A stretch of DNA of 64,000 nucleotides, taken from positions 1-64,000 of the forward strand of contig JAFPBO010000052.1 in NCBI GenBank assembly GCA_017390475.1. The letters run 5' to 3'. This DNA comes from Loktanella sp. (GTDB lineage Bacteria; Pseudomonadota; Alphaproteobacteria; Rhodobacterales; Rhodobacteraceae). A model generated the notes under the pieces. That model had not been told where the DNA came from, made no database searches, and was given only the letters and a program-made list of their open reading frames with translations. A program made the translations under genes and the position numbers. This document shows, in pieces, positions 44,001-52,361 of this stretch (its first letter is position 1; every line of letters starts with the position of its first letter).

Positions 44001-46475
44001 CCCGGCATCGTCAGCGGGCAGGCACTGCCGATCACAGCCCGCATTCCGCCCGAGGATCCGCCGCTGCCCGCGCTGGAGTTTTTCAACGGCACCGGCGGTT
44101 TCGCCGAGGATGGCCGGGAATATGTCTCCATCCTGCGCGACGGGGCGACCACGCCCGCGCCATGGATCAATGTGATCGCCAACCCCGGTTTCGGTTTTCA
44201 GGTTTCCGCCGAAGGCAGCGGCTCTGTTTGGTCCGAAAACAGCCGCGAAAACCAGATCACGCCGTGGTCCAACGACCCGGTCAGCGATCCTGCGGGCGAG
44301 GCGATCTATCTGCGCGATCTCGACAGCGGTGCCATCTGGACACCGACAGCCCTGCCTGTCCGCAGCAACGGCACCTATATCGCGCGGCATGGCTTTGGTT
44401 ACAGCCGGTTTGAACACAATGCCCATGGGATCGCTGCCGAGATGGTGCAGTTCGTGCCGATGGATGCCCCGGTCAAGATCACCCGCCTGACCCTGCGCAA
44501 CACAGGCGACAAGATGCGCCGTTTGTCTGTCACCGGCTATGCCGAATGGGTGCTTGGCACGTCGCGCAATGCGACGGCGGCGCATCTGATCACGGCGCGG
44601 GACGCAGAAACCGGAGCGATCTTCGCGCGCAATCCTTTTGCCACCGCCTTTGCCGGCCGCGTGGCTTTTGCCGATCTGGGTGACGGTGTGACGCAGTATA
44701 GCGCCGACCGCGCAAATGTACTGGGCCCTTTGCGCGACATGGCCAGACCTACAGGTCTGGGCGATCTGTCGGGGCGCAGCGGTGCTGCCCTTGATCCCTG
44801 CGCCGCTTTGCAACGCGACGTGATGCTCGCACCGGGTGAAAGCGTCGAAATCGTCTTCCTGCTCGGCCAGACCGCCACGGAAGATGCCGCCCGCGATCTG
44901 ATCCTGCGCCATCGCGCGGCTGACCCTGACCAGACTCTTGCGGCGGTGCGGCAGCATTGGACCGATCTGCTGGGCGCGGTGCAGGTCACCACGCCCGACC
45001 GGGCGATGGACATCATGCTCAACGGCTGGCTGATGTATCAGACACTCGCCTGCCGGATCTGGGCAAGGGCGGGGTTCTATCAGGCCAGCGGTGCATATGG
45101 TTTCCGCGATCAGTTGCAGGACGGCATGGCGCTGACCGCCCTGCGGCCAGAGATGACGCGCGCGCATCTGCTGTGCGCCGCCGGACGGCAATTCCCCGAA
45201 GGTGACGTGCAGCATTGGTGGTTGCCGCATTCGGGCCAAGGCGTGCGGACCCGAATATCAGACGACCGGATCTGGCTGGGCTATGCGGTGGCCGAATATA
45301 TTTCGGTCTCGGGCGATGATGCGGTGCTTGATGAGCAGATCCCGTTTCTTGATGGGCCAGCCTTGCCACCCGGCGCGCATGATGACTTCTTTCAACCCGG
45401 CACCTCGGACACAGGGGCGAGCTTATTTGAACATTGCGCGCGCGGCATCGACCTTGCCATCGGCCTGACCGGCGCGAACGGGATGCCGCTGATCGGCACG
45501 GGTGACTGGAACGATGGGATGAACCGGGTCGGCGAAGCCGGGCAGGGGACCTCGGTCTGGCTCGGCTGGCTGCTGATCGCGAAGATTGACCGGCTCGCCC
45601 CTTTCGCCGATATCCGCGACCCTGCCCGCGCCGCAGCTTGGCGCGCGCATCGCAGGACCTTGGTGCAGGCGATCGAGCGCGACGGCTGGGATGGCGCATG
45701 GTATCGGCGCGGCACCTATGACGATGGCACCTTGTTCGGATCAGCCAGTTCCGACGAATGCCGCATCGACAGTATCGCGCAATCCTGGGCGGTGCTGTCG
45801 GGCGCGGCGGACCCCGCACGCGCAACGACAGCCATGGCCAGCATGACGACGCATCTGGTGCGCCCGGACCCCGGTCTGGCACTGCTGTTCACCCCGCCCT
45901 TTGACCGCACCGCTCAGGACCCCGGCTATATCAAAGGCTATCCGCCGGGCCTGCGCGAAAACGGTGGCCAATACAGCCATGCTGCGATGTGGGCAATTCT
46001 GGCGCAATGCCGATTGGGTGACGGCGATGCGGCAGCCGCGCTCTTCGCGCTGGTCAATCCTATCAACCATGCGCTGACCCCGGACGATGCCGCGCGTTAC
46101 AAGGTCGAACCCTATGTCGTGGCCGCCGATGTCTATGGTGCCGCCCCGCATGTAGGGCGCGGCGGCTGGACATGGTATACGGGATCAGCGGGCTGGATGT
46201 ATCGCGCGGGAATAGAAGGGCTGCTGGGCCTGACCCGCCAGGGGCCGGACTGGGTGTTGAACCCCGGTTTCCCCAAAGCTTGGCCCGCGCTCAAGGCTAC
46301 CATCGACATTGGCAACGCGCGGTTGGAGATCACGATCCAGAATGAAGATGGCGCCGGGTTTGGCATTCTCTTTGCCATGCTCAATGATGCGCCTGTAGTG
46401 CTCGACAAAGGCGCGGTGCGGCTGCGCCTGATGGACGGGCACCATAGCCTTGTCATCACCATGAAGGCCCGTTGA
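38040..46475 (+). CDS. ndvB: Cyclic beta-1,2-glucan synthase, NdvB/ChvB type
   Basis: This 2811-residue inner-membrane protein builds and cyclises osmoregulated periplasmic glucan in the NdvB family. An N-terminal region of about 400 residues (SELFGTERLEHHALSLAAAQ) leads to hydrophobic segments at about 425-480. The glycosyltransferase-84 domain follows, with a DAD motif near 641 (TLDADTQLLRDT) and RQHRWVRGDW near 788, then further membrane segments at about 830-1000. Two large beta-rich domains precede the C-terminal GH94-like domain with GTGDWNDGMNRVG near 2488. The frame is intact throughout. The start is uncertain: TTG at 38040 has no site, TTG at 38082 has AGAGG five bases upstream. It converges on corA without a gap. 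Confidence 0.93.
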   Translation: MRRSSSRVGRPEAPLRHWSGWLTAKPDLWQDGTVVRSELFGTERLEHHALSLAAAQVVAKHARGWGNPFAGGLPRVQPLPKRVRDNAAVLLSAYRASARTSQAGRAIAPAAEWLLDNFHLVEQQLCQIEADLPIGYYRQLPKLSVGPFAGYPRVFGLTWAYVAHTDSLLSGPVLARFVASYQTVSPLSIGELWAVAITLRIVLVENMRRLADQITKGEASRLIADDIVDQVLAARKVSAGAAQDALLSAAADLPKDSLDEIVAAQIAKRLRGFDPAETPLHAWLESRLHDQDSSIETVVQHAQQRQGASNVTMRNIVTSMRLASELDWADFVEDVSLIDKRLRATSEFAAMDFATRNSYRTAIEVLARGSDLSEIAVTDAALDMAGQGDGAASDPGYGLIGPGRPLLERAVRFKKTLPVRLGRWLLKLGLAGYLGAIALTSVVVLALALWAAGADSSALIILGLTGLFAASEAGTALVNLAVTRIKRPRLLPGLDLAKGIPPDLRTIIAVPVLLNDLDDLAAQVAQLEVHHLSSTDGALHYALLSDGPDADAEHQPGDAALLAAARAAMDRLNATYPSEDGDRFVSLHRRRQWNPAEGVWMGWERKRGKLHELNRLLRGAPDTSFLPHPALPKGVRFIITLDADTQLLRDTVARLIGKMAHPLNRAVFDPVTQRVSSGYGIIQPRVTPALPLGREGSMFQRVFSSPGGIEPYARADSNVYQDLFGEGSFTGKGIYDVDAFTASLAGRVPDNTMLSHDLFEGIFARVGLASDIDVVEAFPARYDVATKRQHRWVRGDWQLLPWLIRRGSGLSRLGRWKMADNLRRALVAPLSVLSLFAGWLMPLPVATVWTIVVLMMLALPHLVGLPFAVLPGRAGITSRSHVAALAADARRAAAQIGLNIAFLADTAWQMADAFLRSFIRLTMTRKHLLQWVTAAASGAGTRPGFWAQYARMTGGVLLGLCTCGLALALNPAAWLVIVAFALLWLAAPALAYHVSRPMAAMVKQPLQEAEAQHLRLVARRTWRYFETFVTEADNYLPPDNFQEIPVPKVFHRTSPTNIGLYLLSTTVARDMGWISQAEALTRIEQTLHTIMRMPRFRGHLYNWHDTLDLSVLDPAYVSSVDSGNLAGHLIAVAQACREWQNTALSRAERRAGLADAVLLAQAALRPGDEAVAKLLEQLRADQMLRDLIPLAVQARKIAAPDSELGFWCQAVEACIAAHLADTALDAERLTTVETLARDLAMEMDFAFLLDPEKKLLSIGFSVATNTIDANCYDLLASEARLASLFAIAKGDVPTRHWFRLGRAATPVGTGSALISWSGSMFEYLMPSLVMRAPAGSVLDQTNRLIVDRQIAYGADHVMPWGISESSYNARDLEMTYQYSNFGVPGLGLKRGLNANRVIAPYATGLATMVDPQAALQNFARLADIGAEGRYGFYEAVDFTPSRLPAKAGHVIVQSFMTHHQGMTITAIANALDDGRLRARFHAEPMIRAVELLLQERVPRDANATIPRPEEVPSKAIEAANTPVLRRFDHPGTSAPTAHLLSNGTYGVMLTPTGGGFSRWRDLAVTRWRSEPGQSSHGTFIFARDVRSGVRWSAALQPLPGTQAHHAAVFGEHHAAFTCQDGKLAMTTEIVVSAEDDAEARRVTLTNTGNQPREIDLTSYVELVLAPPAADLAHPAFSKMFVVTDFMPELGALIATRRQRSPHDPEVWAAHIAVVEGAEAAPLQYETDRARFMGRGRTIGNPAMADSALSDTTGTVLDPIFALRRRVIVPPGGIARVTFWTMIADTPELLLDLVDRHRDPSAFARAETLSWTQAQVQLRHLGITPANAADFQRLGGMILRSDTRLRPKGADSGAGPQSSLWAMGISGDLPIILFRISDTEDASALHDVLAAHEYLRMRQLDVDLVVLNDRASSYVQDMQVLIEVAVRSAQLRPRSAGQPFDTQGAIHMLRVDLISDAQHALLLSVARVSLLASRGTIGSQLDGLAPGLPGIVSGQALPITARIPPEDPPLPALEFFNGTGGFAEDGREYVSILRDGATTPAPWINVIANPGFGFQVSAEGSGSVWSENSRENQITPWSNDPVSDPAGEAIYLRDLDSGAIWTPTALPVRSNGTYIARHGFGYSRFEHNAHGIAAEMVQFVPMDAPVKITRLTLRNTGDKMRRLSVTGYAEWVLGTSRNATAAHLITARDAETGAIFARNPFATAFAGRVAFADLGDGVTQYSADRANVLGPLRDMARPTGLGDLSGRSGAALDPCAALQRDVMLAPGESVEIVFLLGQTATEDAARDLILRHRAADPDQTLAAVRQHWTDLLGAVQVTTPDRAMDIMLNGWLMYQTLACRIWARAGFYQASGAYGFRDQLQDGMALTALRPEMTRAHLLCAAGRQFPEGDVQHWWLPHSGQGVRTRISDDRIWLGYAVAEYISVSGDDAVLDEQIPFLDGPALPPGAHDDFFQPGTSDTGASLFEHCARGIDLAIGLTGANGMPLIGTGDWNDGMNRVGEAGQGTSVWLGWLLIAKIDRLAPFADIRDPARAAAWRAHRRTLVQAIERDGWDGAWYRRGTYDDGTLFGSASSDECRIDSIAQSWAVLSGAADPARATTAMASMTTHLVRPDPGLALLFTPPFDRTAQDPGYIKGYPPGLRENGGQYSHAAMWAILAQCRLGDGDAAAALFALVNPINHALTPDDAARYKVEPYVVAADVYGAAPHVGRGGWTWYTGSAGWMYRAGIEGLLGLTRQGPDWVLNPGFPKAWPALKATIDIGNARLEITIQNEDGAGFGILFAMLNDAPVVLDKGAVRLRLMDGHHSLVITMKAR

Positions 46476-47585
46476 TCAGCGCTTGTCATCCTCGCCGCGC
46501 CCGATCCAGCCCATGCGGCGGAACCAGATCAAGAGCGCTACAGCGATCCCCGCCATCGTGATCAGCACCGCCGGATAGCCATAGCGCCAGCCAAGTTCCG
46601 GCATCGACCAAGGCCCCGCGGCGGGATCGAAATTCATCCCGTAAACCCCCACGATAAAGGTCAACGGAATAAAGATCGTCGCGATGATCGTCAGGACCTT
46701 CATCACCTCGTTCATCTTGTTGCTGACGCTGGACAGATGGATGTCGATCAGGCCGGAACAGATTTCACGATAGGTTTCGATCATCTCGATCAACTGGGCG
46801 ATATGGTCCTGACAATCGCGCAGATAGATCAACGTCTGCGCGTTGATCAGAGTCGACTCCTCGCGCAGCAGCGCATTGAGCATGTCGCGCATCGGCCAAA
46901 GCGTGCGGCGCGCGGTCAGCAGATTGCGTCGGAGCGTATGGATCTGCGCCATCTGCCTTTTGCCGGGCTGTGTGATGACGTCATCTTCCAGATCCTCGAC
47001 CTGTTCGCCATATGTTTCGAGGATCGGAAAGAATGCGTCAATCGCGGCATCAATCAAAGCATAAGCCAGATAATCCGCGCCGCGCTGCCGGATCTGACCG
47101 CCATGTGCGCGCAGGCGGTGCCGCACCGGATCGAAACTGTCGCCCGGACGTTCCTGAAAGGTCACGACATGATCGTGCCTCAGCACCATGGTCACCTGTT
47201 CGGTTTCCAGCCGCGACGCGCTGACCACCGGCATCCTCAAGACGATGAATAGATAGCCGTCATAAGCCTCGACCTTGGGGCGTTGGTGCAGGTTGACGAT
47301 GTCTTCCAGCGCCAGCGGATGCAGGCCAAAAGTCCTGCCGATCTGTTGCAACGTCGGAATGTCGCCCAGCCCGTCGATATTGATCCAGCGCACGGCCGGG
47401 CCTTTTGCGGTGACCGCAATCTCGCTGGCCGTAACCGCAGCTTGCTCGGCAAAACCGTCAGGCCCATAGGTCATCAGCTGAATCTGCGGCGGCACCGCCT
47501 CGGGTGCCACCGTCATAGTGCCGGGGGCGGCCCCCGGTTTGGTCCGGCGTCGGTGTTTGTTCCGTGACGGTTTGGGGTGGGACAA
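46476..47585 (-). CDS. corA: CorA-family magnesium/cobalt transporter
   Basis: This is a 369-residue CorA-type channel. The cytoplasmic domain (ALEDIVNLHQRPKVEAYDGYLFIVLRM) leads into a long helical stalk (YREICSGLIDIHLSSVSNKMNEVMKV) and two C-terminal membrane helices. The first ends in the selectivity motif YGMNFDP. A charged tail with RRMGW and GRGEDDKR follows. The N-terminal 35 residues are basic and low-complexity. Its stop abuts the stop of the glucan synthase gene on the other strand. Confidence 0.93.
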   Translation of the reverse strand: MSHPKPSRNKHRRRTKPGAAPGTMTVAPEAVPPQIQLMTYGPDGFAEQAAVTASEIAVTAKGPAVRWINIDGLGDIPTLQQIGRTFGLHPLALEDIVNLHQRPKVEAYDGYLFIVLRMPVVSASRLETEQVTMVLRHDHVVTFQERPGDSFDPVRHRLRAHGGQIRQRGADYLAYALIDAAIDAFFPILETYGEQVEDLEDDVITQPGKRQMAQIHTLRRNLLTARRTLWPMRDMLNALLREESTLINAQTLIYLRDCQDHIAQLIEMIETYREICSGLIDIHLSSVSNKMNEVMKVLTIIATIFIPLTFIVGVYGMNFDPAAGPWSMPELGWRYGYPAVLITMAGIAVALLIWFRRMGWIGRGEDDKR

Positions 47586-47882
47586 GGTGAATCTCTTTTC
47601 AGGTGCAGGTCAGATATAACCTAACCCTGCAAGGTAACGATAGTCCGCGCGATAGGGGCAAGCAGATAGGTGACCACCTGAGACGATCTGGGCATGGAAG
47701 GCGATTTTACGAACCAGCAGAACTCGCTTTATGGCCGCAACTCTGCCTCCAGCACATATGGTTATTCCGGCATTGACTGCATGACTGCCGACGTGCGCGC
47801 AGCCATCTGCCACAGATCGATGCAATCATCGGCATGTCAGAAGCTATCCGCGACAAAACCCTGTCTACCTTCCCGATGGGGC

Positions 47883-48199
47883 GAGTTCCTGACGACCGAG
47901 CCACGTGAAGCCAACACCCAAGGCGGCGTGCTGCCCGCTATCTTCGGGACTGTTGCCATGACCGTGCTGATGGTTGTCGTCGTGGTCCCATTCGGAGTGA
48001 TCACGGCGCTCTGTCTGCGGGAATATGCCAAACAGGGCAAATTGGTGTCTATTGGCGGATCTCGGTCAACAACCTTGCTGGTGTGCCGTCTATTGTTCAC
48101 GGCGTTTTTGATCTGGGTTTCTTTGCCTAAACGATGGGCACGACGATTGACTAATTATTCTATCCTGAACGATTGCCATCGCCGACCTTCGGGACGGGC
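47883..48199 (+). pseudogene. pstA: pstA remnant (phosphate ABC permease), decayed
   Basis: The sequence FLTTEPREANTQGGVLPAIF then GTVAMTVLMVVVVVPFGVITALCLREYAKQG is the middle of PstA. A frameshift at about 48055 moves the reading to ISVNNLAGVPSIVHGVFDLGF. Two in-frame TAA stops follow at 48128 and 48152 around TMGTTID, then LFYPERLPSPTFGTG. The gene is broken at both ends and inactive. The preceding 47586-47882 shows no recognisable gene. At about 48200 the frame passes directly into phoB sequence, so pstB and phoU, which normally lie between, are gone. Confidence 0.75.
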
Positions 48200-48836
48200 G
48201 ACCAGGTTCTGTCGTATCATCTGACCGCGGACGGCTTTGATGGGTTTTCAGCGGGCACGGGTGACAAGGCGGTTCTTCTGGTTGCCGAAAAGTCCCCGAT
48301 ATCTTCGTCTTGGACTGGATGATACCAAATCTTTCCGGGTTTGAAGTCTGCCGCCAACTTCGTGCGAACCCTGAAACCCGGTCCATCCCAATCACGATGT
48401 TTTCTGCGTGGTCGGAAGACCGGATCATGTGCGTGTTTTGCAGGTCGGTGTGGATGATTACGTCAAGAAACCCTATTTTGTGGTCGAACTAATGGCGCGG
48501 AACAGATCCTTGCTGCGTCGGACAAACCCGGTGCTGTTAGGCGAGATACTGGAATTTGAAGACATCAGGGCCGATGCTGAAAGCCACCGTGTTTATCGCG
48601 GCGATATTGAGGTGCATCTGGGACCAACGGAATACCGCCTGCTATTGGCGCTATTGGAGCGACCTCGCCGGGTTCTGAGCCGGGAACAGTTGCTGGATGC
48701 GGTGTTTGGCCAGGATATCTATGTTGGGTCCCACACGGTTGATGTACATGTCGGGCGGCTGCGCAAATCATTGATGATCAAGAACAGCTCCAACCCTGTG
48801 CGCATTGTGATCGGCGCAGGCTATGCTTTCGGCTAG
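48200..48836 (+). pseudogene. phoB: phoB pseudogene (phosphate response regulator)
   Basis: From DQVLSYHLTADGFD onward this is PhoB without its first 15 or so residues. A base is missing near 48295, after which DIFVLDWMIPNLSGFEVCRQ continues with the phospho-accepting Asp. A second frameshift near 48410-48420 leads to VLQVGVDDYVKKPYFVVELM with the conserved Lys. The OmpR-type DNA-binding domain is complete (HLGPTEYRLLLALLERPRRV, LLDAVFGQDIYVGSHTVDVHVGRLRK) up to the stop at 48836. The receiver domain cannot be made intact. A short protein with only the DNA-binding domain could start at GTG 48408, which is open but speculative. Confidence 0.8.
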
Positions 48837-48964
48837 GCACGCAATAACGGGATTGAAGCTGGCTGCGTTTCCCCGGCACTATGACGGCTTGCGTCGTATA
48901 CGATGCGACGCCCCCCATCACAGACCTGAATTGCCGCGCGACCGTCACGGACAAATTTTGCCCT

Positions 48965-48982
48965 CCGTAACGAAACTGTCAC
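48965..48982 (+). promoter_or_regulatory. Candidate PHO box upstream of the ABC operon
   Basis: CCGTAAC-GAAA-CTGTCAC: two seven-base half sites in direct repeat with 11-base phasing, as in the PHO box CTGTCAT-N4-CTGTCAT. The second half site matches six of seven positions, the first is weaker. It lies 58 bases before the binding-protein start. Confidence 0.4.
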
Positions 48983-49039
48983 AACGATTCTCTAGGGATG
49001 GCACGGATAGATGAACGCGTAACCCTAGGAGATATAAAG

Positions 49040-50065
49040 ATGAAGTTTAAGCAAACATTTTTGGCATCAACCATCGTTACCGGTCTGATGCCCTTCGGCG
49101 CGGTGATTGCGCAAGACGGTGGTCAAGTCAATGTTGTCTGCGTGGTATCTGAATGGTGTGACGCGATGAAAGCCCCGTTCGAGGCCGCGACCGGCTATCG
49201 CATGGAATACCTGAACCTGCGGTCCAACGAAAGCCTTGTGCGTCTTCGTGCCGAAAGCTCGAACCCGACCTTTGACGTATTCTATGGTGGCACCGGCGAT
49301 CCGCATCTGGTGGGTTTCAACGAAGGTGTCACCGAATTTTATCGCCCGGCAAATTATGAAGAGCTGAACGAGCAGTTCCGCAATGCCATCGGGGAAACAT
49401 ATCTGCCGCTTTACGCGAACCCCATTGCTCTGGTCGTGAATCCGCAAGTGCTGGAAGATGCCGGTGCGCCGATGCCCGAAAGCTGGGCCGACCTGACCAA
49501 CCCAGCCTATCGCGGTTTGATGGGCATGGCTGATCCGAACAGCTCTGGCACCGCCTACACCGTGATCGCGACGCTTGTGCAATTGCTGGGTGAAGAAGAA
49601 GCTTTTGAATTGCTGGCTGGGATGCATCAGAATATGGCCGAATACACGCAGTCCGGTTCCGGTTCCCTGGGTCCTGTGGGGCAAGGCGAATTGGGGATTG
49701 GTGTGATCTTCATGGCCAGTGCTGTGCGTGACAAGGCAATGGGTTTCCCGATTGAAATCGTCGTGCCATCCGAAGGCACCGGATATGAAATCGGCGGGAT
49801 TTCTCTGGTCGCCAATGGCCCGAACCCCGAGGGCGGCAAAGCTTTCATCGAATATGCGCTGTCGGTTGAAGGGCAGGAACTGGGCAATGCCGCTGAACAA
49901 TTGCAGATCAAGGCCAACGTGAATGCGACGCAGGCAGAAGGCACACCGGATCTGTCTGCGATCAACGTCATTGACTACGATTTCGCTACCTATGGCGACC
50001 CTGAGCTGCAAGGCCGTCTGATCGCGCGCTGGACCAACGAAATCTTCCCCGTGCCACGCCGGTGA
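49040..50065 (+). CDS. ABC substrate-binding protein (Fe3+/organophosphate type)
   Basis: This is a 341-residue periplasmic protein of the family-1 solute-binding group that includes FbpA/AfuA. The signal is FKQTFLASTIVTGLMPFGAVIA. The mature part begins VNVVCVVSEWCDAMKAPFEA and continues with VRLRAESSNPTFDVFYGG, the hinge WADLTNPAYRGLMGMADPNSSGTAY and a C-terminal GGKAFIEYALS. Members bind ferric iron, phosphorylated sugars or phosphonates. The tyrosine pair typical of iron binders is not evident, and a phosphatase gene closes the operon, so an organic phosphate is favoured. ATG 49040 has TAGGAGATA upstream. Confidence 0.85.
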   Translation: MKFKQTFLASTIVTGLMPFGAVIAQDGGQVNVVCVVSEWCDAMKAPFEAATGYRMEYLNLRSNESLVRLRAESSNPTFDVFYGGTGDPHLVGFNEGVTEFYRPANYEELNEQFRNAIGETYLPLYANPIALVVNPQVLEDAGAPMPESWADLTNPAYRGLMGMADPNSSGTAYTVIATLVQLLGEEEAFELLAGMHQNMAEYTQSGSGSLGPVGQGELGIGVIFMASAVRDKAMGFPIEIVVPSEGTGYEIGGISLVANGPNPEGGKAFIEYALSVEGQELGNAAEQLQIKANVNATQAEGTPDLSAINVIDYDFATYGDPELQGRLIARWTNEIFPVPRR

Positions 50066-50108
50066 ACAGCGTGAACCACATTATACATGCCGGGCGGAGA
50101 CGTCCGGC

Positions 50109-52361
50109 ATGACTTTTATCACCCTGCGCGATAGCCTGACCGCCCACCGCGGGCTGACAACGCCTGTGGTCTGGGCCCTTGTCGCTCTTGCACTGTGGTT
50201 GCTGTTGCCTTTGGGTCGACCAGGGCGGGCGTTTTTTCCGCTGAACTATGATTTCCACGCTTTTGCGCTGCCGCCGGGGTTTTATTGGCTGGTGCCGGTC
50301 GCCGCTGTGGCAATCTGGTTGCTGCAAACGACGCGGCTGATTTCAATGGATCGCATCAGCGACTGGCAAGCTGCCTTGGCACTGAGCGCTGCGGGCGGGG
50401 TGATCTTTTTCTTGTTCGGCACAGGCACGCATTTCGGCTGGGGCGCTTTGGGCACCGTTTTGGCGCTACTGGTTTCCGCAGGATCCGCGCTCAGCAGCAA
50501 TTCGCGGATCAGAGGCGACACCTTTGTCGGCGCAAGCGTGTTTATCGCGCTGGTTTTTGTAACCGTCTTTATCGTCTTCCCGCTTCTTTTGGTGCTACGC
50601 ACCGCCGTGTGGATTGACGGCACACTGACGCTAAGCCAATTCGCACGAACATTTGCCAGCCCGTTATTCTTGTTTCTTGACAACCCGTTCACCGAGATTT
50701 CCGAGATGGGCCGCGTTACCACCATGATCTGGATCGGTGCAGTGACGGGCGCTGGCCTGTCGGTATGGCGTACGGGGCGAATTGCGCTGTCATGGCGGAT
50801 GATCCGCCCGATCGTGATCTGGACCCTGTCCGGTATGGCGATCGGCTGGGCGCTGGGCATCATGATCTGGGGGCGCGGCGCGCTTCCGTCATCTTTGCTG
50901 GTCGCCTGTATCGCGGCACCGGGCGGCACAGCGCTGGGATTTGCTTTGGCGTTGTTGGGCCAACGCACCCGCAGCAAGCCGCTGCGCGGGATGCTGAGCG
51001 TTGTCAGTGTACTGCCTTTTATCACTCCGCCTTTCGTCATCGGTTTTGCGATCATCTTTCTGTTGGGGCGGCGTGGCATGGTCACCTATGATCTGCTGGG
51101 GATTTCACCTATCGATAACCCGCTTTATGGTATTCCCGGTGTGGCGCTGTCACAAATCCTTGGGCTTGCTCCTGTCGCCTATCTGATCCTGCGCGGGTCG
51201 CTGAACGGGCTGAACCCGGCCCTGGAAGAGGCGGCCCGGACATTGGGCGCAAGCCGCTGGCGGGTATTTTGCGATATCACATGGCCGCTGGTCCGCCCAG
51301 GCATTGCTGCATCAATGTTGCTGGCTACTATTGAATCCATCTCTGATTTCGGTACTCCGTTGGTGCTGGGCGGGGACCGGAATTTCCTGGCGACCGAAGT
51401 TTTCCTTGCCCTGACGGGGCGCTATTCCCAACCGGAAGCGGCGGTTTATGGCACAGTCCTGCTGGCCATCGTCGCGCTTGTCTTTGTCGGCAGTCGCGTC
51501 GTTCTGGGCGCGCAAGGCTTCACCACCGTCACTGGCAAGCCGGCCAGTGGGGCGTTTCTGCCGCTGCCTGTCTGGTTCGAGGCCATCCTGACCGCTGTCG
51601 CACTGTTCTGGTTCGTGTTCATTTTGGCGTTGTATCTGACGATTTTCTACGGAAGTTTTGTGCAATTGTGGGGTATCAACAACACCCTGACCTTCCAGCA
51701 CTACCGCGAGTTCTGGCAGGTCGGCTGGCCGGTGTTGTGGTATACGATCAAGCTGTCCGCCGCATCTGCTGTGCCTGCGATGATGCTGGGGGGGCTGATC
51801 GCCTATTTGGTAACGCGGCATCGCTTTTTGGGGCGCAGCTATCTGGAACTTGGGTCGCTGCTGTCATTTGCCACACCCGGCACGGTAATGGGGCTGGCCT
51901 ATATTCTGGCCTTCAATGACGGTGCTTTGCTGATGACCGGCACGTCCGCCGTGATCGTGCTGGCGCTTGTGTTCCGCAACATGCCGGTGGCGATCCGCGC
52001 GTCGATGGCGGGGTTAAGCCAGATTGACCGCAGTCTCGAAGAAGCCTCATCAACTCTGAAAGCCGGGTCTGGTGTCACGATGGTCAAGGTGTTGGCCCCG
52101 TTGCTGCTGTATCCGCTGCTTGCCGGGCTGATCTTTGCCTTTGTGTCGGCGATGACCTCGGTCAGCCAGGTGATCTTTCTGGTTGGTGCGGGCAATAACC
52201 TTGCCACGGTGCTGCTGTTATCCTGGGTCGAACAAGGGCGGCTGGGGCGTGCTGCGGCAATGGCGACAGTAATGATCTTTGGTCTGTTGGCGTTGATCCT
52301 GCTGCTGCTGGTCGTGTCGCGCCGGGTTGATGTGCGCAATAGTAAAAAAGGAATGAAATAA
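50109..52361 (+). CDS. ABC transporter permease, fused FbpB type
   Basis: This 750-residue permease contains two BPD_transp_1 domains fused in one chain, as in FbpB. EAA-type coupling loops occur near residue 370 (NPALEEAARTLGASRWRVFCDITWPL) and near 650 (DRSLEEASSTLKAGSGVTMVKVLAPLL). The N-terminal part adds several membrane segments (WALVALALWLLLPLG and following), so about fifteen hydrophobic segments are seen. It lies 43 bases after the binding-protein gene, and its stop shares a base with the ATPase start. It forms the channel of the importer. Confidence 0.9.
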   Translation: MTFITLRDSLTAHRGLTTPVVWALVALALWLLLPLGRPGRAFFPLNYDFHAFALPPGFYWLVPVAAVAIWLLQTTRLISMDRISDWQAALALSAAGGVIFFLFGTGTHFGWGALGTVLALLVSAGSALSSNSRIRGDTFVGASVFIALVFVTVFIVFPLLLVLRTAVWIDGTLTLSQFARTFASPLFLFLDNPFTEISEMGRVTTMIWIGAVTGAGLSVWRTGRIALSWRMIRPIVIWTLSGMAIGWALGIMIWGRGALPSSLLVACIAAPGGTALGFALALLGQRTRSKPLRGMLSVVSVLPFITPPFVIGFAIIFLLGRRGMVTYDLLGISPIDNPLYGIPGVALSQILGLAPVAYLILRGSLNGLNPALEEAARTLGASRWRVFCDITWPLVRPGIAASMLLATIESISDFGTPLVLGGDRNFLATEVFLALTGRYSQPEAAVYGTVLLAIVALVFVGSRVVLGAQGFTTVTGKPASGAFLPLPVWFEAILTAVALFWFVFILALYLTIFYGSFVQLWGINNTLTFQHYREFWQVGWPVLWYTIKLSAASAVPAMMLGGLIAYLVTRHRFLGRSYLELGSLLSFATPGTVMGLAYILAFNDGALLMTGTSAVIVLALVFRNMPVAIRASMAGLSQIDRSLEEASSTLKAGSGVTMVKVLAPLLLYPLLAGLIFAFVSAMTSVSQVIFLVGAGNNLATVLLLSWVEQGRLGRAAAMATVMIFGLLALILLLLVVSRRVDVRNSKKGMK

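Noticed and set aside
43770-45239. A 489-codon leftward open frame within the glucan synthase gene
   Set aside because: It is antisense to a continuous NdvB reading frame with clear GH94-family content; long antisense frames are common in high-GC genes, and its composition (many Arg, His, Gln) is that of a shadow.
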